Origin: Reticulitermes speratus
Lineage: Eukaryota > Arthropoda > Insecta > Blattodea > Rhinotermitidae
DNA: 64,000 nt
Reading direction: 5' to 3'
NCBI GenBank assembly: GCA_021186555.1
Contig: JAJKFL010000427.1
Span: 18,004,505-18,068,504 of the forward strand
Below the pieces are notes generated by a model that saw nothing but the letters and a program-made list of their open reading frames with translations, did not search any database and was not told the origin of the DNA. How positions within the stretch are numbered: the first letter of the stretch is position 1; each line of letters begins with the position of its first letter. Positions 42,477 to 55,390 of this stretch are shown piece by piece. The position numbers and the translations under genes were made by a program.

Positions 42477-42750
42477 AACCGGGATAGCGTAATCGGTACA
42501 AGACTGGACGGTCCGGATTTCGAATACTGGTGGGGGAAGAGATTTTTCACCTCTCCAGTACGTCCAGACCGGCTATTGGGCCGACCTAGCCACCTGGTCA
42601 ATGGGTATTGGGGTTCTTTACCGGGGATAAAACCGCCCAGGACGTGAAGATAACCATTTACATTCATCTAGTGCTGAAGGAATGAGTGCAGCTATACCTC
42701 CACTTCCCTCATATGCCTTTATGGCGTGGAGAGGGAAAATTTTACTTTTT
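42477..42750 (+). mobile_element. SINE family A, full length
   Basis: Head CCGGGATAGCGTAATCGGTA with B-box-like GGATTTCGAATACTGG, body ACGTCCAGACCGGC, GGGGATAAAACCGCCC, 3' end CTTTATGGCGTGGAGAGGG and a T-rich end. Confidence 0.85.
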
Positions 42751-42774
42751 AAATTTTACTGACATATCAACTGT

Positions 42775-42848
42775 GTGGATTCGAACTGAAGACTGATCTA
42801 TATTATAAACTGATCGGCGCTTTAACCATTTGAGCACGGTGGTGTATA
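42775..42848 (-). mobile_element. tRNA-like SINE head
   Basis: Minus strand: GTGCTCAAATGGTTAAAGCG (A-box region) and CAGTTCGAATCCACAC (B-box). No body recognised and no full cloverleaf, so not called a tRNA gene. Confidence 0.5.
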
Positions 42849-42849
42849 C

Positions 42850-43214
42850 CACTTACTTTGAGATCAAAATGAAGTTAAGTGTACTCACACTGTGAATATG
42901 TGTTTTGCATGATGCTCATAAAAACAGCGAACATATTCCTGAGCAGCATTTGCCGCTTTCTTTGTGTAGTGCGTAGGTACATTTGAGACGGGATAGCTCA
43001 GATGAATACGTGACGTGCCACGTGGTTCATTTTCTCTTCACTATATCTTTCATATAGGCGCAGAGGCTTTACTAGCTTCCTCCCTACTACATTCGGAGTC
43101 TAAAGCGGCTGAAGAGTGAATCTGATCGCACATTCTCGAACTAAGTCTTGTCTGCACCTCCATATGTCTTCGTTTTTTCGTGATTGCAGGGAACACTTTA
43201 TACTATTATATGTA
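42850..43214. other. No recognisable feature
   Basis: I see no coding or repeat signal. Confidence 0.45.
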
Positions 43215-43217
43215 AAA

Positions 43218-43518
43218 AATGTGGGTCGTGATAGCGTAGTCGATATAGCGACTCGCTACGGGGTGGACGGGCGGGGGATCGAATCCCGGTGGCGGCGACA
43301 TTTTTCACACCAGTCGAGGCTGGCCCTGGGGCCCAACCAGCCTCCTGTAAAATGGGTACTGGGTCTCCTTCCCGGGGATTAAGCGGCCGGGGCGTGGCGT
43401 TGAACACCCACCCCATCTCGCTCCGAGGTTAAAGAAAAAGTACAGCTATACCTCTACTCCCCTTCTGGGCCTTCATGGCCTGTCATAGGGTGAATACTGT
43501 CTTCACCTTTTATCCTTT
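43218..43518 (+). mobile_element. SINE family A, full length
   Basis: Head GGGTCGTGATAGCGTAGTCG, B-box GGGGATCGAATCCCGG, full body and 3' end (CTTCTGGGCCTTCATGGCC). TATGTAAAAA occurs just before it (43209-43218) and after its tail (43518-43527), a likely target duplication. Next SINE lies tail-to-tail. Confidence 0.9.
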
Positions 43519-43527
43519 ATGTAAAAA

Positions 43528-43795
43528 GGTAAATTTCTTCTTAAGACGTGCCATGAAGGACCAGAGAGGGTGTAGAAATGTAGCTCTACTCTTTATTTAA
43601 TCCCGGCGCTAGATGGGGGTGGATGGTCAACATCACGCCCCTGCCGCTTTACGTCCAGGATCAGAGTCTCGGTGCCCAGTGGACAGGGAGGCCGGGAAGA
43701 TTCCAGAGTCGCTTTGGACGTGTGTGGAGAGGTTAGAATCGCAAACCTTTCGGCACATAGCGACTCGCTATACCGACTACGTTATCCCGGCCACC
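43528..43795 (-). mobile_element. SINE family A, inverted neighbour
   Basis: Minus-strand copy starting with its tail (GGTAAATTTCTTCTTAAGAC), through CACGCCCCTGCCGCTTTACG, to the head end ACCGACTACGTTATCCCGGC. More diverged than the plus-strand partner, so probably older. Confidence 0.87.
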
Positions 43796-46700
43796 ATATT
43801 ATTTATGAATAGCATTATAATTCTTACCACAACCGAAACGTCACTTGATATATCGCTATATTTCCCCGAAATATTGTTTACTAGCTGTCAAGCTACACTG
43901 CGTCATAAGTAAGAAAAGACAACAACCTAAACGCCAATAGATTGAAGCTAATATTTGTAAGATACTTTGTGATCTCCCTATGATAAATATAGGAGAGTAT
44001 TCATGGAGTGAGGCGCAGGGAAATTGAACATCATATATCCAGCTACAGTGCCAGAGTAAACAAGGTCTCCCGGCACGAAACTTCTAAAACAATGTACAGG
44101 GCATAAAAACTAGTCGCTGTTTTTCCACTGTAACAGCTAGAAACTTTCTTCGAGGGGCCTTTCTTTACCGTATGGGGTTACTCTTCAGTATGGATGCCAA
44201 GAAATGGGAAAATGTTGCCGCGTTGCTGCGTCTACAAAGATATCGAATGTTATGTCAAAGGATGAGAATATAAATGGGAAAAAACAACTTTTTCAAATAA
44301 ACAGAGGGACAAAGAAGACATAAAAGTTTGATAATGCAGTGAGAGTGCTGTTCCGGACTCTTCTGCGTCTTTCCTTTACGAAATGGAAAAGTTTTGCCCG
44401 CAAATATGAAGGACAGGTCTGGACTCATCTAAGGTATTCGTCTCCGCCGCTATGTAAAGTTTTAGTCTAATATGTGTCTTGCTTTGACATATGACTTTTC
44501 TTGCCTAGAGAAATCAAATACGCACATTTCACTTGTCCCGGTACTTGAGCACGAGGTCTGCCAAGGTGGGAGGTTCAAGGGACTGACCGAGTAACGACAC
44601 AACTTAAAATAAGAAGGATATTGCATGTAAATATAACATATAGCCGCTTTAATAATACGAAATTCAAGATAAAGACAACTTTTTGTCCCTCCAAATTTAT
44701 GTATGTAGTACTTGGATAGATTATGCGTGTGCGCGTGCGTGTGTGTTTTAATATGATTTTTATACGCAAGTGGAAAAAGGCTAAGCAGGCCGAATTTTGT
44801 TAACATTAAGAGGGCTGTGTAAAAGTCCGAAATTTCTTATGGGGGTTGCATTATAAACGTGCCGTGCAAAGTGGAATTTGTCTGCAGCAACTACATATTT
44901 GCTCTGAGAAGAAGGAACACCGCGGATAATCATGAAATTGGCCTGTCGCAGACACTACCGGTTTCATACTGACTTATAGGCAACACTATGGCATTCACGT
45001 ACCCGAACTCTAGTGGCAGTCCTTACGTCCTATTTACTGTTTCCTGTTTCCTGCTGCGGTCCCGATACGGAACATCTAAAACTGTCGCAGAATTAACTCT
45101 ATCCCCTTGTTCTTCTGTCTTGTCCGGAACCGCAGTAAACTGGACCTGACTTAGAATTTAAAATAGAATATTATGCAACAATGTATTCAGTCCGTTCCTC
45201 TCATTACTTAAACCCAAACTTCACCAGACTCTATTTGACGAAAGAAGTAACTACGCCACTGAACGTAAATAAATTAGTATTTATTGGAGTTAATATGTTT
45301 AAGATGAAGATACAGATAAAATTTACACATTTCTTTGGGCTCATTACGTTTTTGTCCCGTGAGTCTTTTGTTGTCAAGATAGGAATTAAAAGCGGAAGAT
45401 CGCTCAAGATTGTTAGGCGATGTGTAATATTTCCGACATTAATAGTAGAGCCTTCTATCATCAGATACAGACTGGTGATATTTGGGTTTACGCAATGTGA
45501 GGATCAGACTGAATAAGTCTTATATGGCGTTCTGTTTTAAATTCTAAGTCACCTCCATTTTGCTGCGGTTCCGAACAAGGCAGAGGCACAACAGGACAGA
45601 CTTAATTTCGTAAATGTGTTTTGGCCACCGGGGCCAGTAATAACAACGACTTTCCCTAACAGAAATTACGAACATTAAAAAAATCACCAAAATTTATTGA
45701 AACTCCTTTTATTTTATCTCAATAAATGAAATTTTTTGAGGGAAAAAATCACATTTTTTATTTGAAATATTTATTTTGCTGCCCATTGTGCCGCCCCTTG
45801 GACTCTGCTGCCTGGGCGGCCGTACCACTCGCCCCACTCCCTTCTTAGCTACGCCCCTGGTTACTTTAGAGATGCGCACAGAAAGGCAGTTCATCATTTG
45901 AAGTGTCCTTCATAGTCATATGGTATCAACCGAATTTGGATTTAACGTTCCAAAAAATAAGATGGGCCGCCCAAGAGTTATTATGGAGACAGACGGACAA
46001 ACATAAGATGAAGCTAAGTGGTGCATTTTCAAACTTGTAATTTAAATACGCCAAAACCAGTGTATGATAGCCATATTGTGTCAAAATGTAGCCCATAATT
46101 GACGAAGAAAGTGATGATGTTTTAATACAAACACATTTAATATACATGAATAAATGATACGCAGCTGAAATTGAAACTGGTAATTGTAATCACGTGCAGG
46201 CCTACAATTAATTGGTTTGGAAGCAATGACAGTGTGATATATATGCTAATGGATCACACCCGATTATGGGGCGTACGGAACCCCAGGGGACAGCCATCCC
46301 GCTGCCAGAAGATTGGAGCAGTGTAAGTGATACTGTGACAGGCCTGTCAAACTCCACATCCGCGGTCCTTTGAATAAAACAAGCCCAACATAACAGATGT
46401 TTCCTACTAAGAAAACATCTAGAAGCGCAGGTAATTTTTGTAATGTGTACAAATGTTTCTTCTTTTATTCTCGCTGTGGACCTCCTAAGGAATATCGAAA
46501 TAATATGCAGTTTACTTCGTGTGCCTGCCAATATGTACGGTCGTCACTGCTGTTCAAACCGGTATGCAAATATTCCAGCAGAGTTTTTGGATGCGGATCG
46601 AAACTTTATTCTAATTTTTAATAACTTTCCTTCGCCATAGTTTCAGCTTGTGTACATTTTGACACTGACAGACAAAGCTACTGTATCTAAGCCGGAGAAC

Positions 46701-47002
46701 GAGTATATCTGTGGATAATGAAGTACTAGACTTCGGATTTTCGGCCATTGTAGTGCATAGACAGTGACGTTTTAATGAAACTGACAGATCAGTACAATGT
46801 AATTATTAGAAAAACGACAAATTCAAAATATTCTGGGCCTTTGGAGGATGGCATTGGTTCACGTTTCTTTGTATCGATCCTTAAATGAGGAGAAATAAGG
46901 AAAGTCCATGTCTTCAGAAGCATCGCAGGATACTGAATGACAGATATGAATGAAAAAGCTCTTGAAGGCTGGAATTTATCTTAGATGTAAAAATACGATA
47001 CT
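43796..47002. other. Mostly unassigned; possible transposon terminus at 45770-45862
   Basis: No coding frame with a motif. AAGCTACGCCCCTGG-like text (minus: CCAGGGGCGTAGCTAAGAAG at about 45843-45862) followed by G-rich sequence resembles the terminus of some DNA transposons, but no partner end was found. The 111-residue frame at 45181-45516 shows no family features. Confidence 0.4.
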
Positions 47003-47060
47003 TACTTCATAACACGTGGTACCTCATAACAACACGTGGTACCTCATAACAACACGTGGT
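47003..47060. repeat. Short 20-bp tandem repeat
   Basis: Nearly three copies of ACCTCATAACAACACGTGGT; the first is shortened. Confidence 0.85.
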
Positions 47061-47200
47061 CTTTGATACAAATTTTAGTTACTTAACTCTGTTAGTGACA
47101 TAATCGCTGCTTATTAGCATCGTAGCAAAAACATAACCATGCCATGTGGCAAAATGCATAGCTTTTAATATTACAGCAGGTGGTACAAGTATTTACCACA
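47061..47200 (+). repeat. Dispersed repeat family C fragment
   Basis: CTCTGTTAGTGACATAATCG, CTGCTTATTAGCATCGTAGC, CCATGTGGCAAAATGCATAG and AATATTACAGCAGG follow the family C order. Confidence 0.55.
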
Positions 47201-47758
47201 AGGCTTCAAAGGGTGAAACGTATATTAATCTAATACATACGAAATTGTATTATAGATAAAAAAACTGACTCATACAGACCGAGTATATATGTGACAGCGT
47301 CAATACTTAAAGCTTGAGACATGGCACATTTAGTTATATGCCAGTTTTTTATATTATGCGACATTTTACTTAGAGTCGTTCACTCTAAATTCTCTAGGTT
47401 ACTAATATTGTAAACTTATAACTTTGTTCTGTTTTCTGTTGTCTCATAATCTGCATATGTACTGTAAAAATAACATTAAAGTGAATTTACGTATAAGATG
47501 ATTGTTGGCCTGATTATTTCAACAACTAAGTTTTGTAAGGCGTATGATATAAACATATTCTTATGTAAAATTATGTAATTTTATAGTGACCTTAGTGTGT
47601 TGTCTGTAGATAGCTACAAGCTGAGAAAACAAGCAGTCTATTGAAAATTACGTAACTTATACAATGCTGTTAAGTAACTTAGCATCCAAGAACTGAAAAA
47701 GACTAAAGAAATGTAAACAGCGATGAACGTCATAATTCATACCAGTAATGTAATTCTG
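47201..47758. other. No recognisable feature
   Basis: I see no coding or repeat signal. Confidence 0.45.
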
Positions 47759-48013
47759 GCCGATCCAGGTGGCCGCGCTGTCTAAGGCGTTGGTCTGCGG
47801 CAGCTAATTTGCTGGGATAGCGGGTTCGAATCCTGCCGGGGCAGGGACGTCTGTCTCTTCTGCGTGTTGTGTGTTGTCTGGTGGAGGTCTGTGCAACGGG
47901 CTGACCACTTGTCCAAAGGAGTCCGCCCGAGTGTGGTGTGTCTGAGTGTGATCTCGCAGCCTCAGTAATGAGGAGGCCTAGTCCCACTAGGGCTGTCGAG
48001 CCATGAAAAATAA
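47759..48013 (+). mobile_element. SINE family B, full length
   Basis: Head GGCCGCGCTGTCTAAGGCG, carrying the same GCGCTG variant as most units of the 71-bp array; B-box GGTTCGAATCC, full body, 3' end GGGCTGTCGAGCCATG plus A-run. Confidence 0.9.
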
Positions 48014-48078
48014 TGCGATTTTGATAGGGTGACTGAATGGAGACGATTGAGATTTTTGAAGGGTATAGGAGGCAGAAG

Positions 48079-48338
48079 CGATCCCAGTGGCCGTGCGGTC
48101 TAAGGCTTGGGTCTTCGGCCGCTCGCTTACTAGGATCGTGGGTTCGAATCCCACCGGGAGCATGGATGTCTGTCTCTTGTGAGTGTTGTGTGTTGTCAGG
48201 TAGAGGTCTCTGCGACGAGCTGGTCACTCGTCCAGAGGAGTCCTACCGACTGTGGTGTGTCTAATGTGTGTGATCATGAAACCTCGACGAAACGAGGAGG
48301 CCCAGGCCCATATAAGGCTGTCGAGCCATAGGAAAAAA
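48079..48338 (+). mobile_element. SINE family B, full length, 14-bp target duplication
   Basis: Full copy with B-box GGTTCGAATCCC and A-tail. Exact ATAGGAGGCAGAAG at 48065-48078 and 48339-48352. It inserted 65 bp downstream of an older family B copy, same orientation. Confidence 0.94.
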
Positions 48339-48352
48339 ATAGGAGGCAGAAG

Positions 48353-48890
48353 AGATTATAAATAAGTACGTGTGAGTAAATAATAGAAATCAACACTGTA
48401 CAAATAAATTGAAAAGTTAGAAACAGTTTATTTTCTTTCCAACACTTTTCTCTTTTATACGTTAATTTGAGGGAGCAATTTCTAAAATCATTGACACAAA
48501 GTACCAAAATTACACCAGTCATTTTAAAATAGCGAATTACTCTGTATAAATTGGTATACGGATAGGTACGTTCACATGAGAGTACCTGGTTATACGGTAC
48601 TTATTTAGACTCCCCATTTTACGTATTTCTTTGGAGAATAATATGCTTTATTTGCAGTTAGTTATACATTTGAAAAACGTAAAACGTATTAAATAGTTAA
48701 GAAGTGTGCTCCACAGTTCTGTCCTCGTTGTAAACACTGATGAATATTCGTGTAACGGTTTACATATATGTTACAGACACGTTATCTGCTTTATGTTATT
48801 ATGCATGACTACAGGAAACCTGTCTTCAACGGCACCTGGGCATAATGGATAAACTGTCTTTAGCAGAAAACTTACAGCCCGGAGGATCTG
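48353..48890. other. No recognisable feature
   Basis: I see no coding or repeat signal. Confidence 0.45.
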
Positions 48891-48894
48891 AACT

Positions 48895-48977
48895 TCAGGT
48901 ACCTATATTAAAGGGATCCTGCCTGGAACGGAAAGAATTGGGTCCCTTGCCCTTCCGTTGTAGGCAGGTTTCACTGT
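48895..48977 (-). mobile_element. pogo/Tigger-like terminal fragment
   Basis: Read on the minus strand it starts CAGTGAAACCTGCCTACAAC next to TA at 48978-48979 and continues into CGGAAGGGCAAGGGACCC. Only one end is seen. Confidence 0.5.
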
Positions 48978-48979
48978 AT

Positions 48980-49690
48980 TATATTCAAACATTAATACTA
49001 TGCTAAATATGCTCACAAACGTTACTTGTCTTATCACGTAGCGTGCCGCAACGTAATTGATTGGCATGTTGTGTTGGAGCGACAATCGATGTCCCTCATT
49101 ATGTTATTATACAATGATTAGGTGTCTGTTTTGGGCAGAAAGATGCCTAACCACGTATAACAGTATGCAATACGCAGTATGCAGTGCACGTACAGTACGT
49201 AACCGTGAATGGGAGAATAATATTATAATGAATCTAAGAGTAAGCATTGTGAATATATGAAACAGGCTCTTTAGTAGAAATGGTGAGGAAGGTACAGAGC
49301 ATTTCTTGACCAGGTGAAGAATTATTGGGTTCTTATTGGTAAGGTACTTGGTGAATGAGTCCTGGATGATCTGGGATATATTCCTGGCACCCACAGAAAA
49401 TTTCTTGTCACCAAGGCTTCCAATCCTAGTCTGGAACGTGAATACAGAGAAATTCTATTCATATTTAAATTGGCACAAAGAAACAAGTGCACGGCAATAT
49501 ACGTTGAAACTGCAACAGAAATCGCTGTAAAAGAAGCAGACATTTGCCATTTTACATTTTCTTCATTATAAATTGCATTAATGCACTTTATGTTTGTTAA
49601 TATCATCATTTGTTAATAACCTTTAAATCAGACGACACATTCTTGAATAATGTGGCCGACCTCCGATTGCAGACGTTATGTGTTGTTGTG
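48980..49690. other. No recognisable feature
   Basis: I see no coding or repeat signal. Confidence 0.45.
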
Positions 49691-49952
49691 CCGATCCCAG
49701 TGACCGTGCGGTCTAAGGAGTGGGTCTGCGGCCGCTCGCTTACTAGGATTGTGGGTTCGAATCCCGCCGAGGGCATGGATGTCTGTCTCTTGTGAGTGTT
49801 GTGTGTTGTCAGGTAGGTAGAGGTCTCTGCGACGAGCTGGTCACTCGTTCAGAGGAGTCCTACCGAGTGTGGTGTGTCTAGAGTGTGATCGTGAAGCCTC
49901 GAAAAATGAGGAGGCGTAGGCCCCGTAGGGGCTGTCGAGCCATTGGAAAAGA
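49691..49952 (+). mobile_element. SINE family B, full length
   Basis: CCGATCCCAGTGACCGTGCG head, B-box GGTTCGAATCCCGCC, and a GGTAGGTAGAGG 4-bp duplication in the body. Flanked by ATGTGTTGTTGTG and ATGTGTTATTGTA, an imperfect target duplication. Confidence 0.9.
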
Positions 49953-50111
49953 AATGTGTTATTGTAGGCAGGCAAATGACTGTATTTTTTGCCTAAGTCA
50001 TTGATTGGCGTTGAGTCTCACAGGAACCTAGGTTTGGGGGATGGAGCTAGTATAACGATGGGGTATAATGACAGATATCACGCACACTACCAGGGTTTCC
50101 TTAGGCACTAC

Positions 50112-50375
50112 TTTTTTTTCTATGGCTCGACAGCCTTATATGGGCCTGGGCCTCCTCGTTTCATCGAGGTTTCATGGTCACACACATTTGAGACACACCA
50201 CAGTCGGTAGGACTCCTCTGGACGAGGGACCAGCCCGTCGCACAGACCTCTACCTGACAACACACAACACTCACAAGAGACAGACATCCATGCTCCCGGT
50301 GGGATTCGAACCCACGATCCTAGTTAGCGAGCAGCCGAAGACCCACGCCTTAGACCGCATGGCCACTGGGATCGG
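50112..50375 (-). mobile_element. SINE family B, full length, 13-bp target duplication
   Basis: Minus-strand copy from T-run to GGCCACTGGGATCGG. Exact CCTTAGGCACTAC at 50099-50111 and 50376-50388. Young insertion. Confidence 0.95.
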
Positions 50376-50388
50376 CCTTAGGCACTAC

Positions 50389-51406
50389 TACCAAGCCGTT
50401 ATAAGATAAGACGTCTGAAATTCAGCACGTCCTGTCTATCCACTAATATTTCATTAATTCCATCATGTGCAACTTTGCGCCACATTTTAATCATGACATT
50501 AAACCATATATCACACAATATAACGCAACTAACACTTTCTTAAAATAAAACCCGCATTTATATATCGAACGTAACAATTTTGTTGGCAGTAATCGAATAA
50601 ATCTTTGTAATTGCTGACGAAAATAACTACAAAATATACTTTTCTCCCCCGATATTTAAACTTATCAGTCAAAATTATAAAAATTTTACTGGCTGTGTAG
50701 AGTACCTACATAAGACTGTGAGGCGAAGGTGCTCAAGTTGAACCTCTGGCACCAAATTATAATGGCCAGAGTGTTGTGCCTGAGGAAACCCTGGGTCTGT
50801 GGTCATATCCCCAGCAGTGTATTACACCTCAATGCATCTGATACCCTGCACCAAGTCCAGTGGGAGCCGAATTGTTTCATGCGAGAAGGTACACGGACAG
50901 ACATAAATAAGCCTTTAGTCGCTTTTCACAATAGTTTAGCAAATGTCTGGAGCAGAAGATTTCCGCTTTGCGGCGTAGAATTTAAAAGGTGAAAAATATT
51001 GTTTTATTTTCCTACTTTGCTTATTCTTCAAAGACCTGATACGAAGCGCGTATTCCCAGACTAAGGATGTCAGCGCTCTGTGCGTGCGCATGAGAGGGAT
51101 GTAAGCGCTGTATATTCACCCAGAAGAGCAAGTAGGTCTTCAGGCTAAGTGGCGGTTAAAATTGTGCAAAGTAAAGAGACATTTAAAGACTCGCCAATTT
51201 GTTGTAAAAAAACTGTAGTGTCGAATTCCAGGGAGATTCCTCTTGCAGTTCTTCAGTTGATATCTGCGTACACACGGACGGAAGGACGGGCGGGCGGACG
51301 GCAATTTTACGGGTAGGAGCTACAGAAGGATGCGAAAAAGCGGACAAATAGATGTTTAACTGAAACATCATAACGGTGAAGTTTGTTGGGTCAAGCCACG
51401 CAAGCC

Positions 51407-51408
<2 letters not shown>
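50389..51408. other. No recognisable feature
   Basis: I see no coding or repeat signal. Confidence 0.45.

Positions 51409-51461
<53 letters not shown>
51409..51461. repeat. (ATT)n microsatellite
   Basis: About 17 uninterrupted ATT units. Confidence 0.97.
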
Positions 51462-51462
<1 letters not shown>

Positions 51463-53009
51463 CCAAGAGGATCGTGGCATCTACGTAGTCGTTTTGCCCC
51501 TCTAGAATTCCGTCATTCTCTCGGTAGCGTGTGCCAGATGGACGCAGTCCATTTAGGCTATATTCTTTGCAGATAATTTGTCTAATTTTTTGGTATCTTT
51601 TTCTTTTACAACTATTCGTAGCGGTCAGTTTTCTCTGATGCCAGAAGGTCATTAATGGTCTGGTTTTGATGTCGAATTGGACGTAAGGTACTAAATTAAT
51701 TGCTAGATAAGACTTTAAATTTGGTCGAAAATACACAAATGAATAAGTAAAGAAAGAAACGGAAATAAAAATTACATAGTGTTCTCACTTGTACAGTTAT
51801 AGGTTGAAAATCTGAAAGGGTATCGTAGTTACCTCTCGATGTAACTTACTGAAACACTAACGTGTTTGTGATGATATTGCAGAAGACCATTGATGTTTTC
51901 GCAGACACCCTTAAAGGCTTTGGGTGCTGCGGTACGTATTTTGCCTTTCAACCTAGCTAGCGCTGAGGAATACATGCATGAGGCTCGCCATTGAACCTGC
52001 CTGCTGCGACGCCTTATTGACAGTAAATCATGCGCAAATCTTCGAAGTTGCTGGTGCAGTGACGCGTCGGGACACACGCAGAGGCGTCCCTTCATCTAAC
52101 TGTCGGTCAAGTGAGCTTACAAAGACATTACATTGTCGAAAGGAGTAAAATGGTGTCTCATAATATTTGTTAAATTTTACTCAGGTCTTCGAGTTTCTTC
52201 GGGTTTAGTCTGCTAATGTTCATTCAACCATTGCTCTATTACCGTATAATCCTGAACTGGGAGCATATTGTCAAATTTCTGGTCTTTGTTTCGTGTCTTC
52301 ACCCTTGACTGACACTTGGCTGGTTACAGCATGAATAAATATGTTTAATTTATGTTTTTGTGTTTACAGAAAAAATGAAGAGGGCCAGATGTTTTGCCCG
52401 TTTGAGCGATAAGCTAAAGCAAAGTTCTCTACGCGTCTTACTGTTGAGTCGATCTGTCAAAGTATGTTTCAACTAGTGAAAAAGTTTTGAAATTATTACT
52501 GATTCTGACGTACATCTTTAGGCAATAGACATAACAAACCTTATATCAGGTACAGAATTTCCGTAATTTGTGTTTCTGTTTGAATTTTATACACGTTTAC
52601 TAGCCCTGCCTTAAACCGGACTAATTTAACAAAAACAGGTAATTATTGTATAAAATTTTGGCTTGTGTTTTTGAGTCAGTCTCAATATTTATTAAAAGAG
52701 AATAGATCGGAACTTGAGGAAATACAGGTACTATTACCCACAATATATTTCCTCCTAATCATATTATCAATTGATCATCTGTATGTACCTTACGTCACAG
52801 ATATGCGCTTAATCACGGTGATGGATTATTCTGTGCTTTTTATTTGTTTCTATTTGTATTTATTGTCTTTCAATAAGTTCGAATGAGGTAGACCTATTAT
52901 AAATACATACCTCCATAAATCAAGAATTAAATATTCAAATACGTTCTGTTTATCTGTTTATCTGTTATCAGTCCTCATTGCCACCAGAGAACATTACCGC
53001 TTGTAGTTT
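51462..53009. other. No recognisable feature
   Basis: The 88-residue minus frame at 51829-52095 (Arg-rich) has no family features that I recognise. Confidence 0.4.
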
Positions 53010-53047
53010 GCTACACGTTTCGATATCAATCAACCTTCTTCGCATGC
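53010..53047 (-). ncRNA. Possible degenerate hammerhead
   Basis: Minus strand: GCGAAGAAGG, then GATTGATATC, then GAAACGTGTAGCA, with TGC upstream able to pair with GCA downstream. The CTGANGA box is incomplete. Weak. Confidence 0.3.
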
Positions 53048-54885
53048 CATTTAATTTGAAGTATGCTGTAGTATTCACGTTGTTTGATGTTGTGTGACAG
53101 GCCGTCCGAATGTATGTGTACAAATTATTACCATTTGTTAATAGCCTGTCCTGCATATTGTGTAAGTTGTATTTTATGTCATGTTGAATTTGGAAATCCC
53201 TTAATATATCATGACTGGTCGCTGTGTGTCCAAGACTGGCCAGTGTTATCGTTACTGTATTTGTTTACGTGTCAGGTAACAAATAACAAATGTAATTTAC
53301 ACACATGTCAAATTTCGCTACGTAGAGTCAGTCTTGAGCAACTTAAAGTTGCTCAGAGGAGAAATGTTCTCTACTTAAACACTACAATGTTCGATAATTA
53401 ACATCCTGTTTGGATTAATTCTGCAGGGATTTGATCAATACTAGGTGATTTATATGTTGTCAAATTTGCAGCAGCTCTTTTAAATTCAAAGACACTAAGC
53501 TCGAGTACTATTAACTCAGCTCTATTTATTTCATTCTGCCTAAGATCATTAACCGGATGTACTTTCAGTAGCCCACAGAAATGATCCGTTCATCTGTTCA
53601 AAATCTTGAGGGAATCTGCAAACAGTTCACCTTTTTCATACTCGTATTGTACCATGTTAGTTCTAGGTTTGTACCCTTCTGAAATTAATGTCTGTCTATA
53701 TACAAATTATTAATATTCTCGTTGTTCTTCTTTGACAGAGGTAATTAATTTTACCTTTCGCGTATTTCCTCTTTCTGTTCATAAGGCTTTCTTTTTTTCA
53801 CATTCAGCTTGTTTCCATTAATTTAGTTTAGATCCTGTAGCCATCGAAATTTAGCTACTTCCATTGATCTAAAAATGCTGAACATTCTTAATCACACCTT
53901 GGTTTTAGTGCCTTGATTTGTAGTCAAACCTCAAATTTCGCAGTTGCTACTTTTCTAATTTAAAGCGATTAGACGACAGAGGGAGAGTGAACAATAAAAT
54001 GTTATCTTGGTGTACAATTCATAAATATTTTTCCCTGCATTTCACACATTTACAAAAATTTTACTAATGCAAGTAACGTTTCTAAAATTTAATGATTTAA
54101 AGAATTCCTAAATTTCTTCGCGTACCACCAGGCGACCGTCTGCTTACCGCCATTGGTAAGCGCACCACTGTTTGAAAAACATTGTTGTATGGAGCAAACG
54201 ACTGCGGATGTCAAGTAAGTGTCACTGCTACTCGATTCCTGGCGTCTCTGCCGTCGGTGGCATCATTACATGTCTGGCAGATATTGCCAACTCAATGGCC
54301 TCTTGTTTGGCTTTGTTTATAGCTGTCAGAATTGCGTTGTTAAATATAAATCAGAAATATCTTCCCTAAATTTGTCTTCTAGGCTCAACAAGCCGTAAAG
54401 CCCATGTAGTAGGGACATACTCTCCATTATTATTTAATGCCCAAAGTTTTCTTCGCCTCCAGCCTATCTTCATGGTGCCCACCGTGGCAAGTTCCAAACT
54501 CAGGGCACTTATAGAGCATTCTCCGGGACGATGGTTTCAGTGTGACTATAGTTTTGCCACTATTTTACATTTCGCTATGTGTTACTAATATACAGACTAA
54601 ATTGGAATCACTGTTTCTTTTAACACAGCTACATTATTTTAAAAATTGACAGATAAAGCAGTAAAATCTTATGTAGAAGACTTTTTTGAAATAAACTGGC
54701 TGTGTTACAAGGAACACTGAATCCTTTCATTTTAACTTTACTCAATAGAGCTGGGCTTAATTTGTATCTTGAATTGCTGATACTCTTACAAGGTCACACG
54801 CATTTTTTCCTTTCAGATTGCTGGTATTGTTTTTAATTTGCATGACTGATGTAAAGATGGCACCTCACTTTACGTTCCTTTAGAC
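53048..54885. other. No recognisable feature
   Basis: A/T-rich, no coding or repeat signal recognised. Confidence 0.45.
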
Positions 54886-55025
54886 CACTGTTTCCCAAAC
54901 ACGGTTCCGCAGAGCATCTTTAGGGGTTCCGCGAGAAATCGTGGAATAAATAAATAGAATTGAATTAATTGTACCAACAAATGCACTAAGACAGTTTTTT
55001 CACTGTTTTCTTTATTATTACGATG

Positions 55026-55070
55026 CCCCAATACACATTTCGGCAGTTATTCTGCCATCATCAGGGGTAT
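55026..55070 (-). ncRNA. Hammerhead ribozyme, left arm of foldback 4
   Basis: Minus strand: CCC pairs with GGG, CTGATGA, stem II GGCAG-AATAA-CTGCC (5 bp), GAAA, near self-complementary ATGTGTAT, triplet ATT, GGGG. Core intact; stem I short. Confidence 0.74.
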
Positions 55071-55390
55071 TTTAAGTGAGTTTTTTTTCATAGACCAATT
55101 CTTTGGTTATGTCATAACAGTGAGTCAGTATTTGTTACCACATCGTATAAAATTTTGTAAAATTAGTGGTATTGTTAAGTATTGTTGTTATTAATAATTG
55201 TACTATAGAGGATAGTATAATATACTACTTGATTTTATTGTAATTTTTATAAGTTTTAATAATTTAATAACTTTTAGCAGCTTAACAATACCACTAATTT
55301 TACAAAATTTTATACGATGTGGTAACAAATACTGACTCACTGTTATGACGTAACCAAAGAATTGGTCTATGTAAAAAACTCACTTAAAAT

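Noticed and set aside
45181-45516. 111-residue plus-strand frame
   Set aside because: No recognisable domain, and the antisense frame over the same bases is also open.
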